Source: Blastobasis lacticolella
Lineage: Eukaryota > Arthropoda > Insecta > Lepidoptera > Blastobasidae
Assembly: GCA_905147135.1 (NCBI GenBank)
Contig: LR990050.1
Coordinates: 8,182,001 to 8,246,000, forward strand
Direction: 5' to 3'
Length of the DNA: 64,000 nt
Shown here: piece after piece, positions 1 to 11,132 of the stretch
Layout of the letters: every line of letters starts with the position of its first letter
Position numbering within the stretch: position 1 is the stretch's first letter
The notes under the pieces: generated by a model
Told to the model about the DNA's origin: nothing
The model's database searches: none
Seen by the model: only the letters and a program-made list of their open reading frames with translations
Translations under genes and position numbers: made by a program

Positions 1-530
1 TCCTTTACAAATATGGCTTGTTACTTCACAATTTACACTAAATATCACATTCTCATCGTAGCTTTCATTCGACAATAGAGTAAATAATTCGGTCGGGTAT
101 TTACAGGAAACAGTTGCGGCGAAAAATTCGCTTTTGGCTCGTATCATTTTCATTCGACATTTCATCGACTCTTATCTCTTGCCATTGCGTAGAAACTCCG
201 CATTGTCATGCGTAATACACGAGCAAATAAACGGCAATGAAATGTACGCTTGAAACATAGTCCACACGATGATATTTCGCCAAACAGAGCGCGCAGATAT
301 GCGCCGCATTTTTTACTTTATTATTTATACACATCACTTTAACCTTGCCTGTTATCGTGTCAGTTATCGTGCAAATGGTTATTTGTCCCCACGCACATGC
401 CCGAACGGCGCGCAAACAGACTGACATCGCTCCTATGGAGTCTTAAGAGTCCGATTTCACTGTAATTCACTGTATTACTGGAGTTTTGGCACAAACACTA
501 CTGACCCACAAGGCGGTGGGTGTGGTCAGG
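1..530. other. Flank downstream of the BCAT gene
   Basis: This stretch lies 3' of the aminotransferase stop codon. I see no exon of another gene. It should contain the 3' untranslated region of the minus-strand gene; the rest is ordinary AT-rich DNA. Short open frames here show no recognisable family features. Confidence 0.5.
317..322 (-). promoter_or_regulatory. Candidate polyadenylation signal for BCAT
   Basis: AATAAA on the minus strand, about 210 bases downstream of the BCAT stop codon. It is the canonical hexamer at a plausible 3' UTR distance, but other signals could be used. Confidence 0.4.
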
Positions 531-3500
531 CTACGAGACTACTCGTGAGAACGGGTGCTCTATATGACCGAACTGGATAGCCAGAAGGGTGTCCTTCATG
601 CGTTGGAACACCGGCTGCGCCTGCTTCATGGTAGGGATGTGTATGTCCTTCTCGAGGAACCCGATCCGGCTGACTGGGCTCACCACCACCGCCGTGCCCG
701 CCCCGAACATTTCCAGCAACTAGAACAATAATATGGCTCAAGGAATTTGCAACATTTTTGTTTACACCTACATAAGTACATAAGTATAGTGTGGTGTGTG
801 GTGCCGCCACCTCAAAGAATAGCACCACCCCATCTCTTCCCGTGGGTGTCGTAAGAGGCGACTAAAGGACAAATCCGAAAGATGGGCAGCAGCATCTTTC
901 TGGGTAGATTTACATGAACTGCACTGCGATCTCCAACCCGCCTGCCAAGCGTGGAGATTATGGCAATAACCTCCCCTTTCGTGGGAGAGGCCCGAAGTCC
1001 TGCAGTGGATTGTTATGGGCTGTGATGATGAAGTACATAAGTAGAATGTTGTGCAAGGCGACTAAGGTAATGAAATGACAAAAAATTTGGCCGACTAATA
1101 TAGCCGGCATCAACAGCAGCTAAGCGATCAAATAATTAATTTAACCTTTGATTCCATTGAAAGGCTAATTTCTCAGAAAATCCGTTTCGTAATGTCATTT
1201 TGTCTGTTTTATGAATAAATATTGGAAACCGTTATAAAAAACAATTTATAGCGGTTTCCAATATAGATAGAGTCTCATTTTCTTCGTTTGTTCAGATCAT
1301 ACTGAACAGTCTTGGACCTTGGAGTACCACTTTCGATGATGACTGAACCTCCTTAGACCAGAAAAAAGTTGCGTTTTCTGTTTTTCTCCGCCAACCGGAC
1401 CTCATTAATGTGGCAAAAGGTGAATGCCATAGGCTTAGGAAAGGGTCACCACCCCAGAATGGTCTGGTGCCCACCCAAGGATGTACCGTATGTATTGTAC
1501 ATATGTACATAAAAAACTTCACACAAACATAATTTCAATTAAATACAACCCAGAAATCCTCAGGGTCCAGGCCCCCCTGGAAAATTGCCCTAGATACGCT
1601 AATGGTGAATGCAGAAAAATCATACGGAATTGTTAAAGCTGAATCACAGAATTCATCATTTTTCACTAAAAAAAGACGAAAAGAAGAAGAAGCCAAACAT
1701 TCTTGGTCCTTGCCAAACACTGTTTCGAGACATTTCCTGCGTCATACTCTGATAGATTGAACACATCATTGACTCACTTAATTCTACTCATGTTAGGGAT
1801 AAACAATACTCACTCGTCCTTGTTCGTTCAGTTCGATGACCTGGTTCATGGTGATGACTTCTTCCTTGACCGTGAGGTCCTCCCATTGGCTGGCGAGCTC
1901 GAGGATGGAGCGTCGCGTCACACCCGGCAGGATCAGTCCGTTCAGCGGTGGGGTACTCAGTTGCTTGTCTGCATGAGGTAGATAATTAGTAGTCTAGCTA
2001 GTACAATCGTGGGGCACAAACCTTGCCACAGCTACAAATGTGAGAGGGAGAATGATCTCTAAACAGTATAAAGCACAATCGCTATTTTCGTCTGTCTGTT
2101 TCTTTACTTCGTTCTTAACCCCGCAACGGATTTTGATACAGTTTTCACTGTTATTTAGACGACAGAACAATTACTATAGAGAAAAGACAAGTGCACGGCG
2201 GGGTCGAGTCACTTCGCCAGTCAGCCAATAAATATCGATACATGGAACTTGCCTAAATTACAAACATTCTAAAGCTGCTTGAATTCGACGACTCTAATAT
2301 CATTTAAGAACGTCTTTAATGGCATTTAATAGATTTCCTATGCTATAAACACCCTTTCCTCCATTAAATCAACAATTCGGCACAGTTTCTGAATTATAAG
2401 CAAGAATATATAAAAATAATATGCAGCCATACATTCTTAAGAACAATGATTTGACAAAATTTTAGTAAAAAGCTGATAAACACAATATCACTTCAGGTGT
2501 CTCATCTGTTTAAAACAAATGATAAAAAATGCGATGTTTTTTAAACGGCAACAACAGTCTAGAGCCAGCCTGATGTTAGTGACCGTAGCTGTTGCCTCAG
2601 ATATGAGACGAGAATTTACCGGTCAGAGGGTCAGCGCGGCGGCGGAGGCGGCGATAGCATGACAATATCGGCCACGCATGCGATAACCGCTTAATTATTA
2701 ACCGCTTCGCACTGCCTCCGTTACACTGTTTTAAGCATACATACTTAACTCATTAAATTTAATAAATATCACGGCAGAAACGCGTGTGGATCGTTTCCTT
2801 ATTCCGAGAAGCCAAAGTACAACAACATTTATGTTTACAAATAAACAATAAAATAGAATAAAAGAAGCGGTTCGAACCAGTTTTGCTGATGTCAGCGTAA
2901 GTCAGACAATGTTTAATAACGCATGATAAAATTGTAAAAGATAAATGATAAAAGTATATAAATTGTGGTTAGCAAAGTATGGTGTGGCGCCTACGCGTCT
3001 TACCTCCATGTTCGTTGATGTAGACCATGAATATATTCATAGCGCCAACCTCCGTGATCTGATGGTCGGGCCCGAACAACCACAGCACTTGCTGGTGGCC
3101 CAGTCTTGCTGCTCGTTGTGTGGCTTCTGCAAATCGAACGCTCATGGTTAGTGGACAATACAAACCATCTTTATTGTTTGCTCAATCTGTCTACTTAGCA
3201 AACGTCTTAAGAACTGCAAAGTAGAAAAAGCTGCTGACCTGGTTAACCTCTAACCACAGAATACAGATTCTAGCGTAACTCTAAGGCTTTAGTCGCCTTG
3301 TACAACACCAGTAAGTCGAAGGTGTTGGCGCAATATCCTACTCTTACGGACATAATGTCGCAGGCATGGTGTAAGATCCGTCTGTTTTGTAATTACACCG
3401 AATTCGGGGGCTTAACGCAACGTTTAGCCGGATCGTGAGGAAAAAGCATGTACTAAGGGGCTGTTTCATCATACGCTGATAAAGTTCCAGATAGCCTTTC

Positions 3501-6500
3501 TACAAATTATATGATATACATATTCGATATTTGTTTCACGACCTCTCTATTTATCTGTCATCTCTATTTATCAATTAAAGTGTTGAAATGGCAATGTATC
3601 CGCACAAATAAGGGTCAGGCCCGGACTTGGCTTGTCCTGTTTGAGGCTCTCTGTTCACGCCGGGGATTAGCCGAGTGTTCGCGTCTAGGTATCGTAGGTC
3701 ATTATGATTATTGCTAATGGGTCAACAGGTGTTTTCACGTATTATGAAGTTTCCCTTAAGTTCCAAGTCGAATCAATCAATTTTTACCGCTAAGGTGGCA
3801 AACAAGCGCACGTCCCGCCTGATAATATGCAGGTACCGTAGTCAGACGTTTGCAATACCAGGGGTATTACTCACGCGTTGTTATATAGGAGAAGTCGTTT
3901 ATTATTATAATATTCATGATTATTATTCAAAATAATGTTTCTTTGATTTTGTTACCATTACGAGTACTTTTTACCTGATTAGGGTAATTTAGGCCTTGAG
4001 CGAGTACGTTGGTAAATAGGTATATAATCAAAGGGGCCATAGTACAAAACTTTCGAGCTCCCTGAGGTCGCTCATTCATTGATTGTATACTTTGTCAAAT
4101 TTAGAATGATACTTTTGACAGTTTACAGTATGGATTATCATTCTCAGAGCCTCGGTGGCCGAGCGGTTAGGGTATCCGACTCGTAAGCGAGAAGTACTGG
4201 GTTCGAATCCCGCTGCGGCCATGTACCAATGCCTCTTTTCTGAGCTATGAACATTAGTTGAACACTAACCGATGCTCTTGGTGAGGGAAAACATCGTGAT
4301 GAAACCTGCACATTCAGGCGACTGAATGTATGATCCAATCTGGTCAGCTGGGTCACGGAGGTCAAAATCAAATCCTGGATCATAGTCAAGGCAGAATTCT
4401 CCTAAATGGGCAGGTTTCGTCACGATCATTTCCCGCACCGTCAGAGCATCGGTTAGTATTCAACTAACGTACATAGCTCAGAAAAGAGTCATTGGTGCAT
4501 GCTCGTGCGCGCGGTACACAGACCACAAGCCAGTATTTAGAAGTAGACTTACCAATAGTCGGGCCGTAGTTGGAGCCGACTTTCCTGTTGCCCACGCCGC
4601 CCGGGAAGGCGCGCGTGACATTCGGGTCCGCGAATATGGACACGGCGCCGTCGCTCCGCCCCTTGAAGTACGCGCTGACAGGACTCAGGATCATAAACAG
4701 CAGCGCCGACTCTGGCACCTGTAGGCCGAACGTCGGCTGCGGGACGAGAGAAATGGTCAGTTCAATTGTTGTGTAATTTCATGTGTTTTTTAAACTGTTA
4801 AATAAAATCGTTATTTATTTAATTAATATTATAAAGAGAAAAGATTTGTATTAGTGTAAGTGTAACTCCTTAATCGATTTTAAAAATTCTTTCACTAAGA
4901 GAAAGACACATTATTACCGAGTGACATAGGCTATTTCTTATACCGGGAAAATAATAGGATCTACAAAGAAAATAATGTTAACAGATATCTGAGAGACACT
5001 ACTAGTTCAATGAAATAAAATGCACATGTGTGTACATATAATGAAAATAAAAAATAACAAATTTGACGAGTATTTTCACATCAATCAGACAACTATGTAG
5101 TCAACACGAAGTCAACATAAATATATTATATCAAAAATGGCTCCCGCGGGTCTTCAAGTGTTTATATCAATACACTGTTTACAATACATAGTTTTTGTTT
5201 ACATTGAAAACAAAATCACGACATGGTCTTAATTTTTTTAGCAACTAACGTAAATCCGTGAAACCCATGAAAATGTACTGAATAACCACGAAAGTCTTAA
5301 AACCTATAAAGGAAACCCTCCTCCCATTCTTTTATAACTCTAATCTAAAAATATTATCACGAGCGAGTATACTACTCAACAACATAGAAGAATGTTTGAT
5401 GGCGTCTAATTATCTCGTGTTTATTATAAATGAATTAGGAATTATAAAGGAAACTGGAAATTTTGTGACGCGTTATACAGCAGTTTGAGGAAGCTCTGCT
5501 TACAGCCGCAGTAGATGTGTATACACGAGATAACTCGTCAGCACTATGTAAAAGAACCCCTTATAGTTAACCTCTATATTTCTCTTACAGGAATCGCTAC
5601 GGGATTAAAACGAGTTAACATGGCAACCGCATATATTTTCGCAACACCTATACGATAACCACGATAAGAGTTGTGCGAATATAAATTTGAAATAAAAAAT
5701 CAACGTCCTGCGGCTGGCATGTTGATAAATAATGATAACGATGTCAACTATACCAAAATGTTGTTTTGTACATTACACGGGTATCCCGCTAATTATTTAT
5801 CAGAACTTTGTAGGTGTGTTATGTATTATCTAATCTTGTATACGAGTTAAACGCCGATGGAGGCTTGGACGGGTTACTACAACTTTATCGGAAAGCGAGT
5901 GCTTTTTCCGTGATCAAGTTATGTTGCTGACTAATAGGAACGTATTTTGCAGACAACAACTATAAATAAATTTCTAATATATGCGTCTGACAATTTGCTT
6001 TTTACGAATGTCATCATCTTGGCGTTAATGTCCTGGTTGTGCTCTCGAGAACGTGGGCCCGTGGTCCGCCTTCACTATGATCCAGGATTTGGCGATCAGG
6101 TAATTTACAGGCAGGCTTTTTTCGAATATGTACTTTTCGGTAAATCTGCATAATTAGTTGCTCATACCAAAACGGTTGGTTGGTTTGAATTGCAAAACCG
6201 AATTTACCTACATACGGTTTTTATTATATTTATCCTATTATAGCTAGTTTAGTTTCCATTATATGTTCTTGAATTAGATAACTGAGTTGAAGTTCTATTG
6301 TAGGTTATCTAAAAAAGAACAGAATTTGCTATTGAATATAGGCCTTCCGCCGGTTTATCGGGATTTTCATGACTTAAAATGCCTATGTCCTTCAGATAGA
6401 ATACTCTTTTTTTATCACGTTATCAATCTATCACAGATATGATTTATCGATCGTAAGATCTCGTACGCAAATATAATGATACTGAAGTAAATTGAATAAC

Positions 6501-9116
6501 AATAAAACGTAACAATAAAACGTGACTTTTTAATGTTGTAAATTTTTAAATACATTGTAAAAAGTATTGGATATTTTTAGACAAACACGGTAGATACTGA
6601 TACATTACCTTACTAACTCCCTTACTCTAGCTTTATGACTTCATCTGGTTCGCTACATTCGCGACGCCTTTCGCGAGCGAGCGAGATGGCAAGTCATAAG
6701 CGATAGCATTCGAGTTAGGCGGTCGAGCCCCTCTAACTTATTTCAAACTAGCTGGCCCGCCGCGACTTCGTTCGCGTGTTGTCTACCCTATAAACCTTCC
6801 TCATGAGTTTATAGCGAACAGATTGACAGATGCGGCGTGGGATTTTGTTTTATAATATGTAGTGACGTAAGTTTGCCTGTTATTGGATTTACATTTAAGT
6901 GTTAAAGATCTTTCATGTACTTAATATTTCAATGTAACAAAAAGTGTAAATCTGTTGGCTAGTAAAATACATAAATAGACTTACCTCGGTTCCTATTAAG
7001 GTGGGCCTTATATATAAGCTGGATGTTTCAGAATGTGGCACCCACTCCTGATCTATCTGCACTAGCCGGAACATGCATTTCGTAAGCTCGTCCCCGTCGA
7101 ACGTGGGAAGGCCGGACCTCGACGCCGCTAAGTTCATCCTCTCCATATTCAAATCAGGCCGGAACAACCGAATTTTGTCATCCGCACCCCTATATGCTTT
7201 TAATCCTTCGAACAACTGCAAACAAACATTCAGTATTAACCGATGTTTTCCTTCCCATCTGACGGGGCGTTGTAAACATTGAAGATTCAAATAATACGAT
7301 AACAACATGTTTATGTTAAACAGGACTGATAACATCCCTACGGCATTTCACTGACATCAACAACAAGTGATCGAAATTCTGGATGTCTGCATTGACGTAA
7401 GCAGCGGAAAAGCAGCAACATGATAAGAGCTCAACAAACTGTTTCATTGAGCTTTATGTTATTTACTTACTAAAGTATAGCAAATGCGCAAGTAATTATC
7501 GAAGCTAATAATATTATGTCGACTTGATGTCGAAATATCGTAATTAGGTAGGTATGTCATGATTTGCAAAGTGTAGATAAGTAGGTATGCCTACTCAACT
7601 CACGCTGATATGTTATCTTATATTTGGTTTGAAATAAGTGGAGAGCTGTTTAAAAATCGTGGTTAAATACTCAATTTACCTGTATGGCGTAGTGAATGGC
7701 TTTGGCTGCGGGGTGTATCGACAAGTTTTCAAACGGCTTGATTTCAGGTTTCTGCCACCCACCGAGGTGTTTATGGTACTCTATTGTGAGCATGTGGTCT
7801 GTGAAATATCTTCCGAAACCCAAATCATCTACTTCAGGCTTCGGCTGGAGCTGGTAAGGGGCTGCCAACCTCACTTGAAGGTCTTCGTACTGCAATAACA
7901 ATATTCACCATCAACACGTGTGTCACATATAGGTATGTAACTAAGTATAGCCAGTGTTACATTCGTACCTACATACGTATGACACCGCATAAATCATTCA
8001 TGTCCCGTTATGTATTGTCGATATCAACAGTTTAGGAGTAAATAAGTACGATTAAAATGCTAAGAAAACAAGATAATAAGTACTTAAAGAATTGCAATAC
8101 CATAACACGCCGGGTTAAATAAACCAATTAAGATACCTAGTCAGCCCGTATAAATAAACTTTTCCGGCCTTTATTTTGCTTTCAGGCTGTTATTCGCAAT
8201 ATTTGCGCCCGGTTGGGATTCCCATAGGTTAGATTAATTGTTTATGTGCCTACTTAGATAAGAAAGGTAGGTGGTTACCTTGAAGGAGACTTCAGGCGTG
8301 AGATGTGGGCGTGTGGTGGGCGCGGCGGGCGCGGGCTCGGGCGCGGCGCTGTCTTCCAGCTCCTTGTATCGCAACGAGCTGCTGCAGCACCGCACCGTCT
8401 GCAGCTTGTGCTGATTTTCGAATATCCATTTCACTAATACTTGTACCTGGATTGGAAACGTAGAGTAGAAATTTCGGAATAAGCTTCGAATGTTAGGTAG
8501 CCTTTTTATTTGATCATTTGATATTACTTAATTAGAAAAATAGGAAACGAATAAATTAGGGGTTTCCAAACTGTGTGTTAGAGTAAACTTAAGGGTATCG
8601 CGAGATGGTCAAAATTACCCAATTTAAGTTCGAAAAATATTTGATAGCGGCCTTTTAAACGTCTTTCGAGAAGTTATACTTAGAGAAGCAAACTAATATT
8701 CTCTGTTCATATCTGTTAAAGCCACACGAAGGGGATTTCTTTTAGTAGGACGTCGCTAAAAATTAAAGCTTGCAAAGGGCGACTACATGTTGAGCAGTAT
8801 GAAAATTGAGCAGATTGGGAACTAAAACAGGTAATTTATCGTAAATTTGATCTCTAAACAGTAAAAGTAAGAGAGAAAAGAGAAGATAAAAAGTAAGGTC
8901 TAGGGAAACCTACCTAAGTAATTTCAAATAATATACCTATTAGATATTTAATTTGAAATTAAACTTTTAAAATTCATTTGCTTATATTTTTTGTGTTACA
9001 TTTTTATGCAACTATTTTATTAGCTGTAAAAAGAGTGTACGTTATATTTATATTTCGTATAAATTATATTCTATCTTGATATAAAACCAACTTACCTGAT
9101 TACGACGTATAGGCAT
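531..9116 (-). CDS. Bcat: Branched-chain amino-acid aminotransferase, mitochondrial (8 coding exons)
   Basis: PLP-dependent fold-type IV transaminase moving the amino group of leucine, isoleucine or valine to 2-oxoglutarate. Coding exons, 5' to 3': 9096-9116, 8279-8446, 7680-7889, 6985-7215, 4553-4736, 3004-3126, 1814-1968, 531-719. They sum to 1281 nt (426 aa plus stop) and all junctions keep phase with GT-AG sites. The first about 60 residues are basic then Ala/Pro-rich, starting MPIRRNQ, as for a mitochondrial presequence. Family blocks follow in order: [58 protein letters not shown] (predicted PLP lysine about K262), [44 protein letters not shown] and HIPTM. The mammalian redox CXXC in the GTA-C-xx-C-PV block is replaced by V and S. 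I am very sure of the family; the start rests on the ATG and targeting-like N-terminus. Confidence 0.95.
720..1813. other. BCAT intron 7
   Basis: Last intron of BCAT. It carries a SINE-like repeat at about 800-1040. The remainder has an inverted ATTGGAAACCG/CGGTTTCCAAT pair near 1222-1262 and no exon I can recognise. Confidence 0.6.
800..1040 (+). repeat. SINE-like repeat, family C (copy 1)
   Basis: Shares blocks GTGGGTGTCGTA, GGGCAGCAGC, CTCCAACCCGCCTGCC, GTGGAGATTATGGCAATAA and GTTATGGGCTGTGATGATGA with copies near 33711-33970 and 39575-39839. The GATGATGA tail suggests mobilisation by an RTE-type non-LTR element. The 5' end here is degraded. Confidence 0.7.
1969..3003. other. BCAT intron 6
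   Basis: About 1 kb with no exon. Positions 2085-2225 resemble the common dispersed repeat carrying 'cgcaacggatttt.at.cagttttcac'. A short GC-rich patch of CGG repeats lies near 2635-2660. Confidence 0.5.
4146..4395 (+). repeat. tRNA-derived SINE, family A (copy 1)
   Basis: A tRNA-like head with box A-like GGCCGAGCGGTTAGGG and box B GGGTTCGAATCCC is followed by the family body: ctgcacattcaggcgactgaat, ggtcacggaggtca and cctggatcatagtcaagg. Homologous copies occur at 14959, 41394, 41713 and 61838. It is a pol III-type retroposon and not a functional tRNA, because the anticodon stem does not pair properly and no acceptor stem closes. Confidence 0.75.
4400..4510 (-). repeat. SINE family A fragment (inverted neighbour)
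   Basis: Reverse-strand match to the SINE A body (aggtttcgtcacgatcatttcc, gagcatcggttagtattcaac, agctcagaaaagagtcattggt). It sits head-to-head with copy 1, and its right end is 43 bases from BCAT exon 5. Confidence 0.7.
6007..6110 (-). repeat. SINE family A 3' tail fragment
   Basis: Reverse-strand copy of the SINE A terminus (catcttggcgttaatgtcc...atccaggatttggcgatcagg). The same end is seen at 15180-15306 and 61838-61900. Confidence 0.7.
6754..6880 (+). repeat. Dispersed repeat fragment ('CCGCGACTTCGTTCGCGTG' type)
   Basis: Shares GACTTCGTT.GCGTG.TGTC, TTTAT.GCGAACAGA and CGGCGTGGGA.TTTGTTTTATAATATGTAGTGA with 60935-61100. This sequence type is common in lepidopteran introns; the superfamily is not determined from the fragment. 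Confidence 0.55.
7216..9095. other. BCAT introns 1-3
   Basis: Introns 7216-7679, 7890-8278 and 8447-9095 separate exons 1 to 4. All begin GT and end AG on the minus strand. I see no repeats or other features worth naming in them. Confidence 0.6.
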
Positions 9117-9420
9117 TTTAGGAAAAATTCCACAAAATTAAATTGTACACTAGAATCCACAAAAAAAATATGTTCGGTACTAAGTAATTGAAAGTCTCGT
9201 ATATCACAGCACGATTTAATTTAATGTAAGTAGTACGTTCGTTCCTTGCTACGAGTTAACTGACTCCACTGGATCTACAACACATGTATTTATTAAAGAG
9301 CGAAAGATAGATAAGATTGTCGGCTGACCTATGACGTAGCAATTCGTAATCAACACAAATGATAAAGTATTATTCAGTAACCGTATGAAATATAATCATA
9401 ATAAGATTAGGATACGAGAG

Positions 9421-9490
9421 GCAATTCGCGGGAAATGGAGCGGGTGCGCAGCGCGGCGCCTGGAGGGACTGCGCAGGCGCCTGCTACACC
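9421..9490 (-). promoter_or_regulatory. CG-rich block upstream of BCAT, possible promoter
   Basis: A local CpG-rich patch (gcgcagcgcggcgcc, ctgcgcaggcgcctgc) about 300-370 bases upstream of the BCAT ATG in otherwise AT-rich DNA. The half-palindromic CTGCGCAGGCGC resembles NRF1-type sites of mitochondrial genes. This is inference from composition and position only. Confidence 0.3.
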
Positions 9491-9951
9491 ATTCCACACT
9501 AATTTAAATGGATATGTAAATCTACTTGGCGAATAACGACATTTACGCACGAAACCTATTTACATTACAATTTATTCTTGAAAATACCTATTCTCTACAT
9601 GGCATACACTCCAAATCGGCCAATTTCATACATCATATAATTAACGGAATTTAATGGACTTTGTTGTGACTTGAGGATGGGTAGCTATATGCCAATTTTA
9701 ATACAATTTATGGTAGTAACTAGTACTAGCGGTCTCCAACTGCGCCGTAATTACGGTAGACCTACCGTATTTTTCATAAATCTACCACCTACTGTACACA
9801 CACGTCAGAAAGGCGGGTGGACTTGGACTATCGTTTAAATTTTAGCTCAATATTTTGTAGGTACCTAGGTATATGTCAAAATCTTTGGTTCCTACCGAAT
9901 TGGTACCTACCGCAACACATACTTCACGTAATGGAAATATCATTCAACACG

Positions 9952-10440
9952 CAGTGGCGTAGCATGCCTTACAGGAGCCCCGTATCAATAGCTTTCTAGG
10001 GGGCCCCCTAGTTGAGACCCCCGACTACGGGGGTGCTTAAATCATGGTCTTAGCTTAATAAATAGTCCAACGTAACGAACTCTCATAAATACGCGTCATT
10101 CATAAAAATAACTTTAATCACTGAGTAAGCGAGCGAAGCGAGCGAGGCGAGCTCTATATCTGGGTAACAATAGACCCATTAAAAGCCGAGATGGTCCGCG
10201 AGGTGAGCCCGGATTTAAAAAAAAATTAACCCTTAGCTATATTAAAACCTTGCATGGTTATTATAAAAATTACTTGTGGCCATGATATTTTTTTTATTAA
10301 CCCTTAAAACCTTGAGCATTTAAATAAAAATAACGTAAAATCAATAAATGGGCGATAGCGGCGATCTCGAAATTTTTGATATTGTGGTGAAGAGAGAAAA
10401 AGTCTATAATAAAATTAACTTTACGAACAAGTAATGAGCG
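9952..10440 (+). repeat. hAT-like MITE fragment, right end missing
   Basis: Starts CAGTGGCGTAGC and continues with gccccgtatcaatag, a GGGGGCCCCC-rich block and a GAGCGAAGCGAGCGAG block, parallel to the complete copy at 59859-60527. I cannot find the matching right terminus. Confidence 0.55.
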
Positions 10441-11044
10441 ACAGAAATAGAAAACAGTTTATTTCAAGGTGCACGCACTTCTTGTTTGTTTTCGAAAATA
10501 AGAACTAAATTTTTCTATTAATATAAATTAGTTTAAAAATTTATATAATTTATTCGATGAGAACTTAAATAAGAAAATTTAAATAATAAGGTAACTTGTA
10601 CTAAGCTATAAATTCAAGAATTCTATATCCTGGAAATTTAATATTGGACTAACACCGTAACTTTGACACACTGCTAGTAAGCATGGGTGGGCTGTAATAG
10701 TTAAGAGCTTTTATCCACAACATAACAAACTCACAAGTTATATTTGCACAAAACTCCTATCTGAATAATACCCATTACATTGCTAAATGTTATTATTATT
10801 GATATATTAATTAGCGTCATAATATGTCATTGAAAATAATATTACATTAGTTACCTCAAAACATAATAAATGACGTAAGAAAAAGTGGATCACAATAATT
10901 TCTGTCCATTTTTAGTATTTGCCGTAAATATTACATACATACAATATTACATAATACAATTTACTCACCATATAAATAAAGTTAATTTCTTATGTTACCG
11001 TTTTTTAAATACGAATAACAACCAATATGGAACTTTCAAAAATA

Positions 11045-11050
11045 TTTATT
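11045..11050 (-). promoter_or_regulatory. Candidate polyadenylation signal for SDHAF2
   Basis: AATAAA on the minus strand, 83 bases past the SDHAF2 stop codon, a typical 3' UTR distance. Confidence 0.5.
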
Positions 11051-11055
11051 CAATT

Positions 11056-11105
11056 AATAACTAAGAGCATAATAACAGTAATAACTAAGAGCATAATAAC
11101 AATAC
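11056..11105. repeat. 24-bp tandem duplication in the SDHAF2 3' flank
   Basis: Two near-identical units of ataactaagagcataataac plus four bases, side by side, just upstream of the stop codon on the plus strand. Confidence 0.75.
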
Positions 11106-11132
11106 TTATGACTACCGGTTCACTATTCATTT

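Larger units (their letters stand above)
3127..4552. other. BCAT intron 5
   Basis: Contains a short relic of a non-LTR 3' end at about 3785-3890 (minus; 'caataccaggggtatta.tcacgcgttg', cf. 58735-59045) and two SINE fragments at 4146-4395 and 4400-4510. I see no further gene. Confidence 0.5.
4737..6984. other. BCAT intron 4
   Basis: A 2.25 kb intron. A SINE A tail lies at 6007-6110 and a dispersed repeat at 6754-6880. The rest is AT-rich with no recognisable exon. Confidence 0.5.
9117..11132. other. Intergenic region between BCAT start and SDHAF2 end
   Basis: Contains the presumptive BCAT promoter, a CG-rich block at 9421-9490, and a hAT-like repeat fragment at 9952-10440. The rest, about 10450-11040, is AT-rich with no gene seen. 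Confidence 0.5.

Noticed and set aside
4146..4220. tRNA-like sequence with GGTTCGAATCCC
   Set aside because: Same head occurs on many SINE A copies and the anticodon arm does not fold; not a functional tRNA.
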